DNA from: an uncultured Aliivibrio sp.
Lineage (GTDB): Bacteria; Pseudomonadota; Gammaproteobacteria; Enterobacterales; Vibrionaceae
Direction: 5' to 3'
Length of the DNA: 64,000 nucleotides
NCBI RefSeq assembly: GCF_946479765.1
Contig: NZ_CAMLHO010000011.1
Location: 17,977 to 81,976 of the forward strand
In this document: piece after piece, positions 36,754 to 45,247 of the stretch
Layout: every line of letters starts with the position of its first letter
How positions within the stretch are numbered: position 1 is the first letter of the stretch
Notes under the pieces: model-generated
Databases searched by the model: none
Seen by the model: only the letters and a program-made list of their open reading frames with translations
Told to the model about the DNA's origin: nothing
Translations under genes and position numbers: made by a program

Positions 36754-37338
36754 GTGTCTTCAATCAATATTACTGAAAGTGCCCAAGAGCATTTTGCAAA
36801 ACTTCTAGTACAACAGCCAGAAGGGACAAACATTCGTATCTTCGTGGTTAACCCTGGGACTCAAAACGCAGAGTGTGGTGTATCTTATTGCCCACCAGAA
36901 GCAATCGAAGCGAATGATACTGAGCTGAAATTTGAAAAATTATCAGCGTATGTTGATGAGTTAAGCTTACCTTTCCTTGAAGATGCTGACATTGATTATG
37001 TTACTGACAAAATGGGTTCTCAATTAACATTGAAAGCGCCAAACGCAAAAATGCGTAAAGTAAACGATGATGCACCTTTGTTTGAACGTGTGGAATACGC
37101 AATTCAAACTCAAGTTAACCCACAACTTGCTGGTCACGGTGGCCACGTTAGTTTAATGGAAATCACTGAAGCAGGCATTGCGATTGTTCAGTTCGGTGGT
37201 GGTTGTAATGGTTGTTCAATGGTAGATGTGACTTTAAAAGAAGGCATCGAAAAAGAACTACTTGTTCAATTTGAAGGTGAACTAACAGCGGTTAAAGATT
37301 TAACTGAGCATGACCGTGGTGAGCACTCTTACTACTAA
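36754..37338 (+). CDS. nfuA: Fe-S biogenesis carrier protein NfuA
   Basis: Iron-sulfur carrier that repairs and supplies [4Fe-4S] clusters under stress. 194 residues from GTG 36754. N-terminal degenerate A-type scaffold domain ([14 protein letters not shown]) and C-terminal Nfu domain with the cluster-binding CxxC in [19 protein letters not shown] terminator follows at 37363-37393. Single-gene unit opposite recG. Confidence 0.96.
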   Translation: MSSINITESAQEHFAKLLVQQPEGTNIRIFVVNPGTQNAECGVSYCPPEAIEANDTELKFEKLSAYVDELSLPFLEDADIDYVTDKMGSQLTLKAPNAKMRKVNDDAPLFERVEYAIQTQVNPQLAGHGGHVSLMEITEAGIAIVQFGGGCNGCSMVDVTLKEGIEKELLVQFEGELTAVKDLTEHDRGEHSYY

Positions 37339-37362
37339 GAGTCTAATACCAATCAATGCATT

Positions 37363-37393
37363 AAAAAAAGGTGAGTAAGTGCTCACCTTTTTT
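37363..37393. terminator. Bidirectional intrinsic terminator
   Basis: AAAAAAAGGTGAG / CTCACCTTTTTT hairpin between the convergent nfuA and recG genes. Confidence 0.9.
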
Positions 37394-37426
37394 GTATCTG
37401 CTATTTATGATGATAATGGTAGCTAT

Positions 37427-39508
37427 TTACGCATTTGAATAAATATCTCGATCCCCTAACCAACGTAAAATAATGGCTTTCGCATTATCAGGGTAGTTGT
37501 CATGTAAATGACGAGCAATACGTTGAACTTCTGGGATTAAGCGTTGATCTCGCACTAAATCTGCAATTTTGAAATCAGTTAATCCGGTTTGTTTTGTCCC
37601 TAATAGTTCTCCGGGACCGCGAATTTCTAAATCTCGCTGAGCAATCACGAACCCATCATTACTTTCACGCAATACACTTAAACGCTTTTGTGCTGTCTTT
37701 GATAGCGGGGAATGATAGAGCAGAACACAGTGACTGGCGACAGAGCCTCGACCCACTCGACCACGTAATTGGTGTAATTGAGCTAAGCCTAAACGCTCAG
37801 GGTTCTCTATGATCATTAAACTAGAGTTGGGTACGTCAACGCCCACTTCAATAACGGTAGTCGCCACTAACAAGTGAAGTTTACCTTCCTTAAATTCTTG
37901 CATAATCTGTTGTTTTTCTTTTGATTTCATTCGACCATGAATCAAACCAATATTCAGTTCAGGCAGTTGTAAGCGTAATGCGTCAGTAGTATCTGAGGCC
38001 GCTTGTGCCTCAAGAACCTCGGAATCATCGATTAGAGTACAAACCCAGTACGCTTGTCGTCCATCATTAACACAGGCGCTTCTTACTTTATTTACGATTT
38101 CATCGCGTCTTGTATCAGGCAATGCAATCGTTTGAATTGGCGTTCGACCCGGAGGAAGTTCATCAATTATTGATGTTTCTAGATCTGCATACGCGGTCAT
38201 TGCTAAGGTTCTTGGAATAGGGGTTGCGGTCATGATTAACTGATGTGGGTAACTACCGTCTTTCTTGCCTTTTTCACGTAGTTCTAAGCGTTGATCAACC
38301 CCAAAGCGATGCTGCTCATCAATAATAACTAAAGCAAGGTGATGAAACTCAACGTGTTGCTGAAAGAGTGCGTGAGTACCCACTATCATTCTTGCTTCAC
38401 CACTGGCAATGCGAGCTAATTCTTTTTCTTTTGCTTTTCCTGTCAATTTACCTGCTAACCAACCAATGGGTATGCCCATGCTTTCAAACCAATTACCAAA
38501 GTTTGCAGCGTGTTGCTCTGCTAATAACTCGGTTGGTGCCATTAAGACGACTTGATAGCCATGTTCAATCGCTTGTACTGCTGCTAATGCGGCAACTAAG
38601 GTTTTACCTGAGCCAACATCACCTTGAACTAAACGCATCATTGGGTGTGGTTTTGTTAAGTCTTGTTCTATCTCTGCCACAACACGTTGTTGAGCATCGG
38701 TAGGAGTGAAAGGCAGTTGAGCTAATAATTTTTGTTTTAAATTCGTTACTGTTGCCAGGGGTAATGCTTTTTCTTGCTGGCCTTTACTGCGTACTGAAAG
38801 CATTGAAAGATTCTGAGCCAGCAATTCTTCCATAATTAAACGTTGTTGCGCTGGGTGCTTTCCTTCATCAAACGCATCAAGGTTAATTGAGGGGTCAGGA
38901 CGATGAATAATATGCAGTGCTTGGTTTAGTGTGATTTGGTTGTTATACAAACCTTGAGGCAATAACTCAGCAACGGCTGCTTTATCTAGTAGCTCTAACG
39001 CTTGGTCGGTCAAACTGCGTAGTGTGTTTTGACGCAGACCATCAGTTGTTGGATAGATAGGCGTTAATGTGGCTTCTATGTCTAAAGGTTTAGAGGGAGT
39101 ATGGAATTGATATTCAGGATGAACGATCTCTAAACCACTTCCGCCACGCTTAATTTCACCATAGGCATGAACCAGTTTTCCTTCATCGAAGCTGTTTTTC
39201 ATTCCTGCATTGAAATTAAAAAAGCGTAAGGTGATGGTTCCGTTGCCGTCGCTAATTTTGACCAACAGCATTTTTCGTTTGCCAAATTGCATATCACAAG
39301 ACATTACGTTGCCTTGAACCGCTGCAAATAAACCAGAGTGAACTCGTGCCATTGGGTAAACACGAGTTCTGTCTTCATAACGGAGAGGAAGGTGAAACAA
39401 TAAGTCTTGAATAGTGAACAACCCAATTTTTTGGAGCTTTTCTGCTACTTTGGCTCCAACACCAGAAAGAGAGGTTAATGGAATAGCAGAAAGCATTGCG
39501 TTGGTCAT
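37427..39508 (-). CDS. recG: ATP-dependent DNA helicase RecG
   Basis: Branch-migration helicase that reverses stalled forks and processes recombination intermediates. 693 residues. N-terminal wedge/OB domain (residues about 1-180), then helicase motifs: Walker A GDVGSGKTLVAALAA, motif II VIIDEQHRFGV, motif III MTATPIPRTLAMT, motif V ATTVIEVGVDVPN and motif VI QLRGRVGRG. The start follows AGGA. It lies downstream of the DUF2500 gene on the same strand with 16 bases between, so the pair is probably co-transcribed. Confidence 0.97.
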   Translation of the reverse strand: MTNAMLSAIPLTSLSGVGAKVAEKLQKIGLFTIQDLLFHLPLRYEDRTRVYPMARVHSGLFAAVQGNVMSCDMQFGKRKMLLVKISDGNGTITLRFFNFNAGMKNSFDEGKLVHAYGEIKRGGSGLEIVHPEYQFHTPSKPLDIEATLTPIYPTTDGLRQNTLRSLTDQALELLDKAAVAELLPQGLYNNQITLNQALHIIHRPDPSINLDAFDEGKHPAQQRLIMEELLAQNLSMLSVRSKGQQEKALPLATVTNLKQKLLAQLPFTPTDAQQRVVAEIEQDLTKPHPMMRLVQGDVGSGKTLVAALAAVQAIEHGYQVVLMAPTELLAEQHAANFGNWFESMGIPIGWLAGKLTGKAKEKELARIASGEARMIVGTHALFQQHVEFHHLALVIIDEQHRFGVDQRLELREKGKKDGSYPHQLIMTATPIPRTLAMTAYADLETSIIDELPPGRTPIQTIALPDTRRDEIVNKVRSACVNDGRQAYWVCTLIDDSEVLEAQAASDTTDALRLQLPELNIGLIHGRMKSKEKQQIMQEFKEGKLHLLVATTVIEVGVDVPNSSLMIIENPERLGLAQLHQLRGRVGRGSVASHCVLLYHSPLSKTAQKRLSVLRESNDGFVIAQRDLEIRGPGELLGTKQTGLTDFKIADLVRDQRLIPEVQRIARHLHDNYPDNAKAIILRWLGDRDIYSNA

Positions 39509-39524
39509 AGTGAATTTCCTAGAG

Positions 39525-39857
39525 TTAATCTCGCTTTAAAGCAAAGTGATGAAATTTTCGCCCTTGATAGGTCATTATACCTTTATCTCCAGGATTTAGA
39601 GCATGAAAATAGTGAACGCCGATTTCAAATTCTCTTTTTGGTCCGAATTTTCCTTTCTGCACGTATATCCAAAACTCTTGGTCTTCTTCTCCGGGTTGTG
39701 TATCTGGGATTTCTATTATTTGCTTATCTAGAATTGTTACTTTCGCTTTCATTTCCGGTGCGTTATCACCCAAAATAAATTTAGTTTGAAATCGCTGAAA
39801 TAATATCGCAGCAATTAAAATAAATACGAGCAAAAGAATGATGTAAGTAACTGGCAT
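39525..39857 (-). CDS. DUF2500 family membrane protein (YhhM-like)
   Basis: 110 residues with one N-terminal membrane helix (YIILLLVFILIAAILFQ) and a soluble beta-rich domain ending GDKGIMTYQGRKFHHFAL, which resembles the DUF2500 consensus of E. coli YhhM. AAGGA precedes the ATG. In E. coli the homologue lies near rsmD and yhhL; here those are 3 kb away, and this gene instead precedes recG. Function unknown. Confidence 0.75.
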   Translation of the reverse strand: MPVTYIILLLVFILIAAILFQRFQTKFILGDNAPEMKAKVTILDKQIIEIPDTQPGEEDQEFWIYVQKGKFGPKREFEIGVHYFHALNPGDKGIMTYQGRKFHHFALKRD

Positions 39858-40153
39858 GATTTTCCTTAAACTTGCGAGTATGTGTATATTAACTTGGTTA
39901 TTCTAACGTTTATAAATTTATAGATAAGGCGTATTTGTTCTGTTTGTGCGAGTTTTCAGATTATTGTATCGATATTTTTTTGTGATAGAAAAAATCAAGT
40001 GTGAACTGGGATCTGGCTCGAATACTGTTAATACATTATCCTCTATTATTTTATGGAGTAACTTAAAGAATCTTAAGGATCAGAAAGAGAAATAGACGAT
40101 AGAGTGGTATAAAATAGGAGGAGACATTTAAGGCTAAAGATTAGGAGAGTGAT

Positions 40154-40519
40154 ATGTCTGATATTGATCTTGTTGTAAAACAAAGTCGAAAAATTGAAGC
40201 TTTATTAAAGGCACATTATCACGCTGAAGGAAAAGGACTTCACCAACTTATTACCAGTTGTGAGGAGCGCTTGCCTCATGAGGTAATCGGTAAATTGCGT
40301 TTTATTGCAACTATGAGAAATAAGGTAGTGCATGAGGATGGGTATAAGCTGGAAGATAAGTCGGCTTTCAAAGCAACATGTAATGAAATGACCGATATTT
40401 TGACTCCGAGGGCAAGCCGCTTTCTATGGAAGCTAGTTGGAGGGATCGTTCTAATATCCACCTTACTATCTATCGCTATGTATTTGATTCATTGGGATAA
40501 TATAAAGGATTTGTTCTAG
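40154..40519 (+). CDS. HEPN/DUF4145-like protein with C-terminal membrane anchor
   Basis: 121 residues, not named in any pathway I know. Residues about 5-80 are helical and contain RNKVVH (Arg55-His60), the Rx4H pattern of HEPN domains, within LRFIATMRNKVVHEDGY. HEPN proteins are often ribonucleases or toxins, but many DUF4145-type relatives are inactive. A single membrane helix spans about 92-112. AGGAG lies 7 bases before the ATG. No partner nucleotidyltransferase or antitoxin gene is adjacent. A bidirectional terminator follows. Confidence 0.7.
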   Translation: MSDIDLVVKQSRKIEALLKAHYHAEGKGLHQLITSCEERLPHEVIGKLRFIATMRNKVVHEDGYKLEDKSAFKATCNEMTDILTPRASRFLWKLVGGIVLISTLLSIAMYLIHWDNIKDLF

Positions 40520-40536
40520 AGTGTTATTTCAAGCAT

Positions 40537-40567
40537 AAAAAAACGGACGCTAATGCGTCCGTTTTTT
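40537..40567. terminator. Bidirectional intrinsic terminator
   Basis: AAAAAAACGGACGC / GCGTCCGTTTTTT hairpin with a TAAT loop. It ends the HEPN-type gene on the plus strand and the 26-residue peptide gene on the minus strand. Confidence 0.9.
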
Positions 40568-40591
40568 CATATAAACTTATTTGAATGTATA

Positions 40592-40672
40592 TCAGTACAT
40601 CATTGGCAGAGTCATTAGTCCAACAACTACGGCGATCATCATAAGTCCTTGTTTTTGCGATGAAGTAATCAT
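40592..40672 (-). CDS. Small hydrophobic peptide (26 aa)
   Basis: Short open frame on the minus strand, read MITSSQKQGLMMIAVVVGL and ending LPMMY. A ribosome site GGAG lies 7 bases before the ATG, and a strong terminator on the same strand follows 25 bases after the stop. The product has a polar, basic start and one membrane-length hydrophobic stretch, as for other bacterial single-span small proteins. No family known to me. The sequence has ordinary codon use but is too short for a statistical test. Confidence 0.65.
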   Translation of the reverse strand: MITSSQKQGLMMIAVVVGLMTLPMMY

Positions 40673-40684
40673 TATTATGCTCCT

Positions 40685-41349
40685 TTAATGTCTTCAATCA
40701 TTGCTTGATAAATAGAATAACATCGTTTTTGGTTGTTGATCAAGTGTAGAGTGCTCAAAAGCTTAAAAAAATAACTTTTCTATGACAAAAGTAGCAGTTT
40801 GGTAGTTGGTTAAGGTGTCTTTTTATCTGTTGGTATTGTGGTTTATTGTGTGTTCTTTATGTTAACTCGGTTTAAGTTGTTGATAGGTAAGTGTTTATAT
40901 TGATTTTTTATGGTTTAATAATTGAACGTATAGTTTGTTGATTGTTTTGTGCCTTACCCTCTCTCTGGTCTTATACTTAGGTTTTTATGTTTTTTATGAA
41001 CGGTATGGCCCGGTATTTATAACTGTGTATTATGTTATTAAGGGAAGTATTAGTATTAATTTTATCAAAACTTTAAATTTTAAAGCGATTTTTTTCTTAT
41101 GTTTTCTTGTGAAATTAACAATAAAGGTTTTAACTGTTTGTTTTTAATGTAATTTATTGTCACTTCTTGGTGTTTAATATGTAAGCAATATTTTGTGTAG
41201 GCCCGCTTTCATGCTTTTGAGTCTATCTGAGTGGCTAACTGGACTTTACTGCGGAGGGGGTGAAATATCGAAATGAATGAGATCGATCAGGTAAGAGAGA
41301 ATATTTTTTGTTATGCTATGAATTCGTTTGTTTAAAAAAGAATGAATAT
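40685..41349. other. AT-rich, T/G-skewed intergenic region
   Basis: About 665 bases without a supported gene, unusually long for this window. The plus strand is rich in T and G. A hydrophobic open frame from TTG 40935 to 41147 (70 codons) lacks a ribosome site and is probably not real. GGAGGGGG at about 41253 is followed by GAAATATCGAAATGAATG but opens no long frame. It may carry promoters or a small RNA, neither of which I could identify. Confidence 0.5.
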
Positions 41350-41592
41350 ATGAAGCAAGATATCCATGGTCACGTAGTTCTAAATCTCTTATTGGAGGCT
41401 CCTGAGCCCCTTTCTCGTTTAGTGCTAGAAGAGAAAATAGAAACAGAGTTTGGTAGTGATGTATGTTTTCATACTTGCAGCCAGCAAGATTTAAGCTTAA
41501 ATGAATTGCTTGAGTTTCTTTTATCGAAAAGAAAGGTTGTGGAAGTTGATGCGGGGTTAACTGCAAATCCTGACCGTATGTGTAATCATTAA
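41350..41592 (+). CDS. YecH-family metal-binding protein (DUF2492)
   Basis: 80 residues from ATG 41350; the upstream in-frame extension to 41308 has no family similarity. MKQDIHGHVVLNLLLEA corresponds to the YecH N-terminus and VCFHTCSQQDLSLNELLEFL to its conserved core with the FHTCS motif. His and Cys residues at the N-terminus, core and C-terminus (DRMCNH) could bind metal. Function unknown. It has a weak ribosome site. Convergent with yhgN. Confidence 0.88.
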   Translation: MKQDIHGHVVLNLLLEAPEPLSRLVLEEKIETEFGSDVCFHTCSQQDLSLNELLEFLLSKRKVVEVDAGLTANPDRMCNH

Positions 41593-41602
41593 TATAGATA
41601 TA

Positions 41603-41632
41603 AAAAAAGGTCGCATGAATACGACCTTTTTC
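41603..41632. terminator. Bidirectional intrinsic terminator
   Basis: AAAGGTCG / CGACCTTT stem with flanking A and T runs, between the YecH-family gene and yhgN. Confidence 0.8.
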
Positions 41633-41645
41633 ATGTAGCCAAGGC

Positions 41646-42239
41646 TTATACGTGTGTAAAGTAGCTCGTAATTCCATCTAGGAACATTTGTACTGAAATC
41701 ATAAGTAACAACATCCCCATTAGTCTTTCTATTGCTGCTAGGCCCTTTTCTCCCACAATGCGTTGGAATAACTCTGAGAACATTAAAATGACAGTAGTTA
41801 AAGACCAAGCACCTAATAACGCTAAACTCCAATCAACCATGCGATCTGGTTCTTGGTGAGCAAGCAATAGTAAAGTGGCTAGAATTGAAGGCCCTGCAAT
41901 CATAGGGATAGCTAAAGGGACGATTAAAGGTTCATCACCTGCACCTAAGCTAGCACCTAATCCACCTTCTGGTGGAAAAATCATTTTCAAGCCAATCAAA
42001 AACAAAATAATCGCGCCAGAAATAGAAACTGCTTCCTTTTTCAAACTTAGGAAATTGAGTATCTGTTCTCCCATAAAAAGAAACGCCATCATAATAGCCA
42101 GAGCGATAAGAAGTTCTCGAATTAAAATAATACGTCTTCTTTTCTTTTCGACATGTTTAAGGATAGAAGTAAAAACAGGTAAGTTACCCATTGGGTCCAT
42201 GATCAGAAAAAGCATGACCGCGGCAGAAAGTGTTTCCAT
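41646..42239 (-). CDS. yhgN: MarC family membrane protein YhgN
   Basis: Inner-membrane protein of the MarC/NAAT family, function unproven. ATG 42239 gives 197 residues, identical to E. coli YhgN; a TTG at 42254 would add five. The conserved LFLIMDPMGNLPVF begins the first helix, and EEPFIVPLAIP-like motif EPLIVPLAIPMIAGPSIL marks the fourth. Six hydrophobic segments are visible. It ends before the terminator shared with the YecH-family gene. Confidence 0.92.
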   Translation of the reverse strand: METLSAAVMLFLIMDPMGNLPVFTSILKHVEKKRRRIILIRELLIALAIMMAFLFMGEQILNFLSLKKEAVSISGAIILFLIGLKMIFPPEGGLGASLGAGDEPLIVPLAIPMIAGPSILATLLLLAHQEPDRMVDWSLALLGAWSLTTVILMFSELFQRIVGEKGLAAIERLMGMLLLMISVQMFLDGITSYFTHV

Positions 42240-42330
42240 AAATGAGTACCACAATTAAAATCGTAAAAATAGGCCGGGATCATAACATAGATAGTTAATT
42301 GAAATTGATGGGAAGAATGAGGTCAGGAGG

Positions 42331-42357
42331 AAAAAAAGGAGCAATACATGCTCCTTA
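42331..42357 (-). terminator. Intrinsic terminator for the rsmD-yhhL unit
   Basis: On the minus strand AAGGAGC / GCTCCTT hairpin with a 7-base loop, followed by a T-run, 22 bases past the yhhL stop. Confidence 0.75.
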
Positions 42358-42378
42358 ATTTAATTGCTTGATAGGATG

Positions 42379-42651
42379 TTATTTATCCATCATGTGCTTT
42401 TTTCTGATATCGAGTAAAGCAAAAACCCCAAAGATAAGAATCGACCATTTTTCCCATCGGCTCATTGATATCTTATCGCCAAATGCCCCAATGAAGATAA
42501 GCATTTGCAGGCCGTGCATCATGAATAAAAAAGCAGTCAGGATATAAAGTGCGATTGCGCCTTTTCCTGGAAATGGCATAAATAGGTTAAGTAATAATAT
42601 TAACCAAACACCTCCTAGAGCGATTTTGGTTAGAATGATCAATCCTTTCAT
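42379..42651 (-). CDS. yhhL: DUF1145 family membrane protein YhhL
   Basis: 90 residues with three hydrophobic segments (LIILTKIALGGVWLILLLN; GAIALYILTAFLFMMHGLQ; WSILIFGVFALLDI). Follows rsmD with no gap: the rsmD stop codon is adjacent to this ATG and GAGAGGAA provides the ribosome site inside rsmD. The rsmD-yhhL order is as in E. coli. Function unknown. Confidence 0.9.
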   Translation of the reverse strand: MKGLIILTKIALGGVWLILLLNLFMPFPGKGAIALYILTAFLFMMHGLQMLIFIGAFGDKISMSRWEKWSILIFGVFALLDIRKKHMMDK

Positions 42652-43254
42652 CTATTCCTCTCTTTCATATAATTTAAACGTGACCTGTCCAGCCGTTTTA
42701 TCTCGGTGTAAGCGCCAATGAGCAGGAACGGGTAATGAGCTGAGTTCTTTTTCTGCTTCAATATATATCATGGCGTTTGCCGCTAACCATCCATTATTTT
42801 CTAATTTTGTTAGCGTTACTTCTAATAAATCTTTTCTAAATGGAGGATCAATAAAAACAACATCAAATGGTGTTGCTACTTTATCTAAAAAAGTAAGTGC
42901 GTCAATATGGTGTAGTTCAATATTATCGGCTTTTAAGCTTTCGGCATTTTGTTTTAATTGACCATGTGCTTGCTTGTTTAATTCCAACATAACGACGTTT
43001 TCAGCGCCACGTGAAGCGGCTTCAAACCCTAAACTACCGCTACCTGAAAAAAGGTCTAAACAGCGGGCACGAGGAATATCTTGAGCTAACCAGTTAAAAA
43101 CCGTTTCTTTTACTCGGTCTGTTGTTGGTCTTAATCCTTCTACATCATGCACAGGAAGTTTGCGTCCACGCCAGCGTCCGCTGATAATACGAATGCTTCC
43201 AGAGCGCCCATTTGTGCCAGAAGTGCGAGATGAATGTTGTTTACGTTTAAGCAT
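42652..43254 (-). CDS. rsmD: 16S rRNA (guanine966-N2)-methyltransferase
   Basis: SAM-dependent methyltransferase acting on G966 of 16S rRNA in the 30S subunit. 200 residues. Basic N-terminus, then IRIISGRWRGRKLPV, the SAM-binding motif LDLFSGSGSLGFEAASRG and the catalytic motif IV VFIDPPFRKDLLE. No strong ribosome site at the chosen ATG. Divergent from ftsY across 70 bases, as in E. coli. Confidence 0.96.
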   Translation of the reverse strand: MLKRKQHSSRTSGTNGRSGSIRIISGRWRGRKLPVHDVEGLRPTTDRVKETVFNWLAQDIPRARCLDLFSGSGSLGFEAASRGAENVVMLELNKQAHGQLKQNAESLKADNIELHHIDALTFLDKVATPFDVVFIDPPFRKDLLEVTLTKLENNGWLAANAMIYIEAEKELSSLPVPAHWRLHRDKTAGQVTFKLYEREE

Positions 43255-43324
43255 AGATTTTTTGACCGCTCAGAAAGTGATAGTATACGAGAAAATTGTA
43301 CCAATTTAATTCTAGGATTTCCCA

Positions 43325-44575
43325 ATGACAGGCAAAAAGAAACGCGGATTATTGTCTTGGTTAGGTTTTGGTGATGAAGAAAAAGCCGAACAACCAACCG
43401 TAGACCAACAATCAGTAGAAAATACCGATACTCTTTCTCAAGCACCATCTTTAGAAGACAGTGCTGCTGAGAGTGTAGTGGAAGATGCTGAACTTGAACA
43501 GTGTAAAGCGAATGAAGAGTCAACAGAAAGCAACGATACTGTTGTCGATGATGTTTCTGAAGAAGGCGCTGAGAAAGTAGAACAACAAGTTGAAGAACCG
43601 CTTGTTGAATTGAATACAGAGTCTGTAATAGAAGAAGTACAAGAAAAACCAACAGAAAGCTTTTTTGCTCGATTAAAACGCAGTTTACAACGCACTAAAG
43701 AAAATATTGGTGCAGGTTTCTTTGGTTTATTTAGTGGTAAAAAAATCGATGACGATCTATTTGAAGAATTAGAAGAGCAGTTATTGATTGCTGATGTGGG
43801 TATGGATACCACGATTAAAATCATTAATAGCTTAACGGAAAAAGCAAGCAAACGTGATTTGAAAGATGGTGAAGCTTTATACAGTCTACTAAAAGAAGAA
43901 ATGGCTGAGATTTTAGTTAAAGTGGAACAACCGTTAAAAATCGATGGAACGAATATGCCTCACGTTATTTTAATGGTTGGGGTAAATGGGGTTGGTAAAA
44001 CAACAACAATTGGTAAGTTAGCAAAGCAGTTCCAGAATGATGGTAAATCGGTCATTTTAGCGGCAGGTGATACCTTCCGTGCGGCGGCGGTTGAGCAACT
44101 TCAAGTATGGGGTCAACGTAACGACGTTCCTGTGATTGCACAACACACAGGAGCAGACAGTGCTTCGGTGATTTATGATGCTATTGAAGCCGCAAAAGCA
44201 CGAAAAGTAGATATTGTTATTGCAGATACTGCGGGTCGTCTCCAAAATAAGAGTCATTTAATGGAAGAATTGCGTAAAATCGTCCGTGTAATGCAGAAGA
44301 TTGACCCAACAGCACCGCATGAAGTGATGCTAACGCTTGATGCCGGTACGGGACAAAATGCCATTAGCCAAGCCAAATTATTTAGTGATGTTGCGCCAGT
44401 TACTGGTATTACGTTAACTAAATTAGACGGTACTGCAAAAGGTGGGGTTATCTTTTCTATTGCCGATCAATTTCAGATCCCAATTCGTTATATTGGTGTT
44501 GGTGAAGGTATTGATGATTTACGTCCGTTTGTGGCGCAAGATTTTATTGATGCATTGTTTAGTCGTGAGGAATAA
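43325..44575 (+). CDS. ftsY: Signal recognition particle receptor FtsY
   Basis: GTPase that docks ribosome-SRP complexes at the inner membrane. 416 residues: a basic start MTGKKKRGLLSWLGFGD, a long acidic A domain (residues about 15-110, Glu-rich), and the NG domain with G1 GVNGVGKTTTIGKLAKQ, G3 DTAGRLQNK and G4 TKLDGTAKGG. First gene of the ftsY-ftsE-ftsX operon; ftsE follows after three bases. Confidence 0.97.
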   Translation: MTGKKKRGLLSWLGFGDEEKAEQPTVDQQSVENTDTLSQAPSLEDSAAESVVEDAELEQCKANEESTESNDTVVDDVSEEGAEKVEQQVEEPLVELNTESVIEEVQEKPTESFFARLKRSLQRTKENIGAGFFGLFSGKKIDDDLFEELEEQLLIADVGMDTTIKIINSLTEKASKRDLKDGEALYSLLKEEMAEILVKVEQPLKIDGTNMPHVILMVGVNGVGKTTTIGKLAKQFQNDGKSVILAAGDTFRAAAVEQLQVWGQRNDVPVIAQHTGADSASVIYDAIEAAKARKVDIVIADTAGRLQNKSHLMEELRKIVRVMQKIDPTAPHEVMLTLDAGTGQNAISQAKLFSDVAPVTGITLTKLDGTAKGGVIFSIADQFQIPIRYIGVGEGIDDLRPFVAQDFIDALFSREE

Positions 44576-44578
44576 CGC

Positions 44579-45247
44579 GTGATTCGATTTCAGCAAGTGT
44601 CGAAAGCCTACCGAGGTGGGCGTCCAGCATTACAAAAAGTAAATTTTCACCTTAATAGAGGTGAGATGGCTTTTTTAAGTGGTCATTCAGGTGCAGGTAA
44701 AAGTACCTTGCTGAAATTGATCTGTGCTATTGAGCGCCCAAGTGATGGCAAGATTTTATTTAATGGCCATGACATTACTAAGATCTCTAACCAAGACATT
44801 CCTTTTTTACGTCGTAATATCGGGATTGTATTTCAAGATCATAAATTATTAATGAATCGAACCGTGTTTGATAATGTAGCATTACCAATGCGTGTTGAGT
44901 CGGTTCGAGAAAATGATATTAAACGTCGTGTTTCGGCTGCTTTGGATAAAACTGGCCTGTTAGATAAAGCCAAAAGTTACCCAATGCAATTGTCTGGTGG
45001 TGAACAACAGCGTGTCGGTATTGCGCGAGCAGTGGTAAATAAACCAATGTTATTGTTAGCCGATGAGCCAACAGGTAATTTAGATCCTCAGTTATCTCGC
45101 CAAGTATTTAATTTGTTTGCTGAGTTTAACCGAGTTGGAGTGAGTGTATTAATGGCGTCGCATGATTTGTCGTTAATTGGTGGTAATAAATACCGTCGTT
45201 TTGATTTACACCAAGGTTGTTTACGTGAGGTTTCTGATCATGGCTAA
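44579..45247 (+). CDS. ftsE: Cell division ABC ATPase FtsE
   Basis: ATPase of the FtsEX complex that activates peptidoglycan hydrolases through EnvC at the septum. 222 residues from GTG 44579. Walker [15 protein letters not shown], signature [14 protein letters not shown], Walker [13 protein letters not shown] and the switch His in MASHD are all intact. The stop overlaps the ftsX start by 8 bases. Confidence 0.97.
   Translation: MIRFQQVSKAYRGGRPALQKVNFHLNRGEMAFLSGHSGAGKSTLLKLICAIERPSDGKILFNGHDITKISNQDIPFLRRNIGIVFQDHKLLMNRTVFDNVALPMRVESVRENDIKRRVSAALDKTGLLDKAKSYPMQLSGGEQQRVGIARAVVNKPMLLLADEPTGNLDPQLSRQVFNLFAEFNRVGVSVLMASHDLSLIGGNKYRRFDLHQGCLREVSDHG

Noticed and set aside
40935..41147. 70-codon hydrophobic open frame starting at TTG
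   Set aside because: No ribosome site, biased composition from the T-rich region, and no recognisable family.
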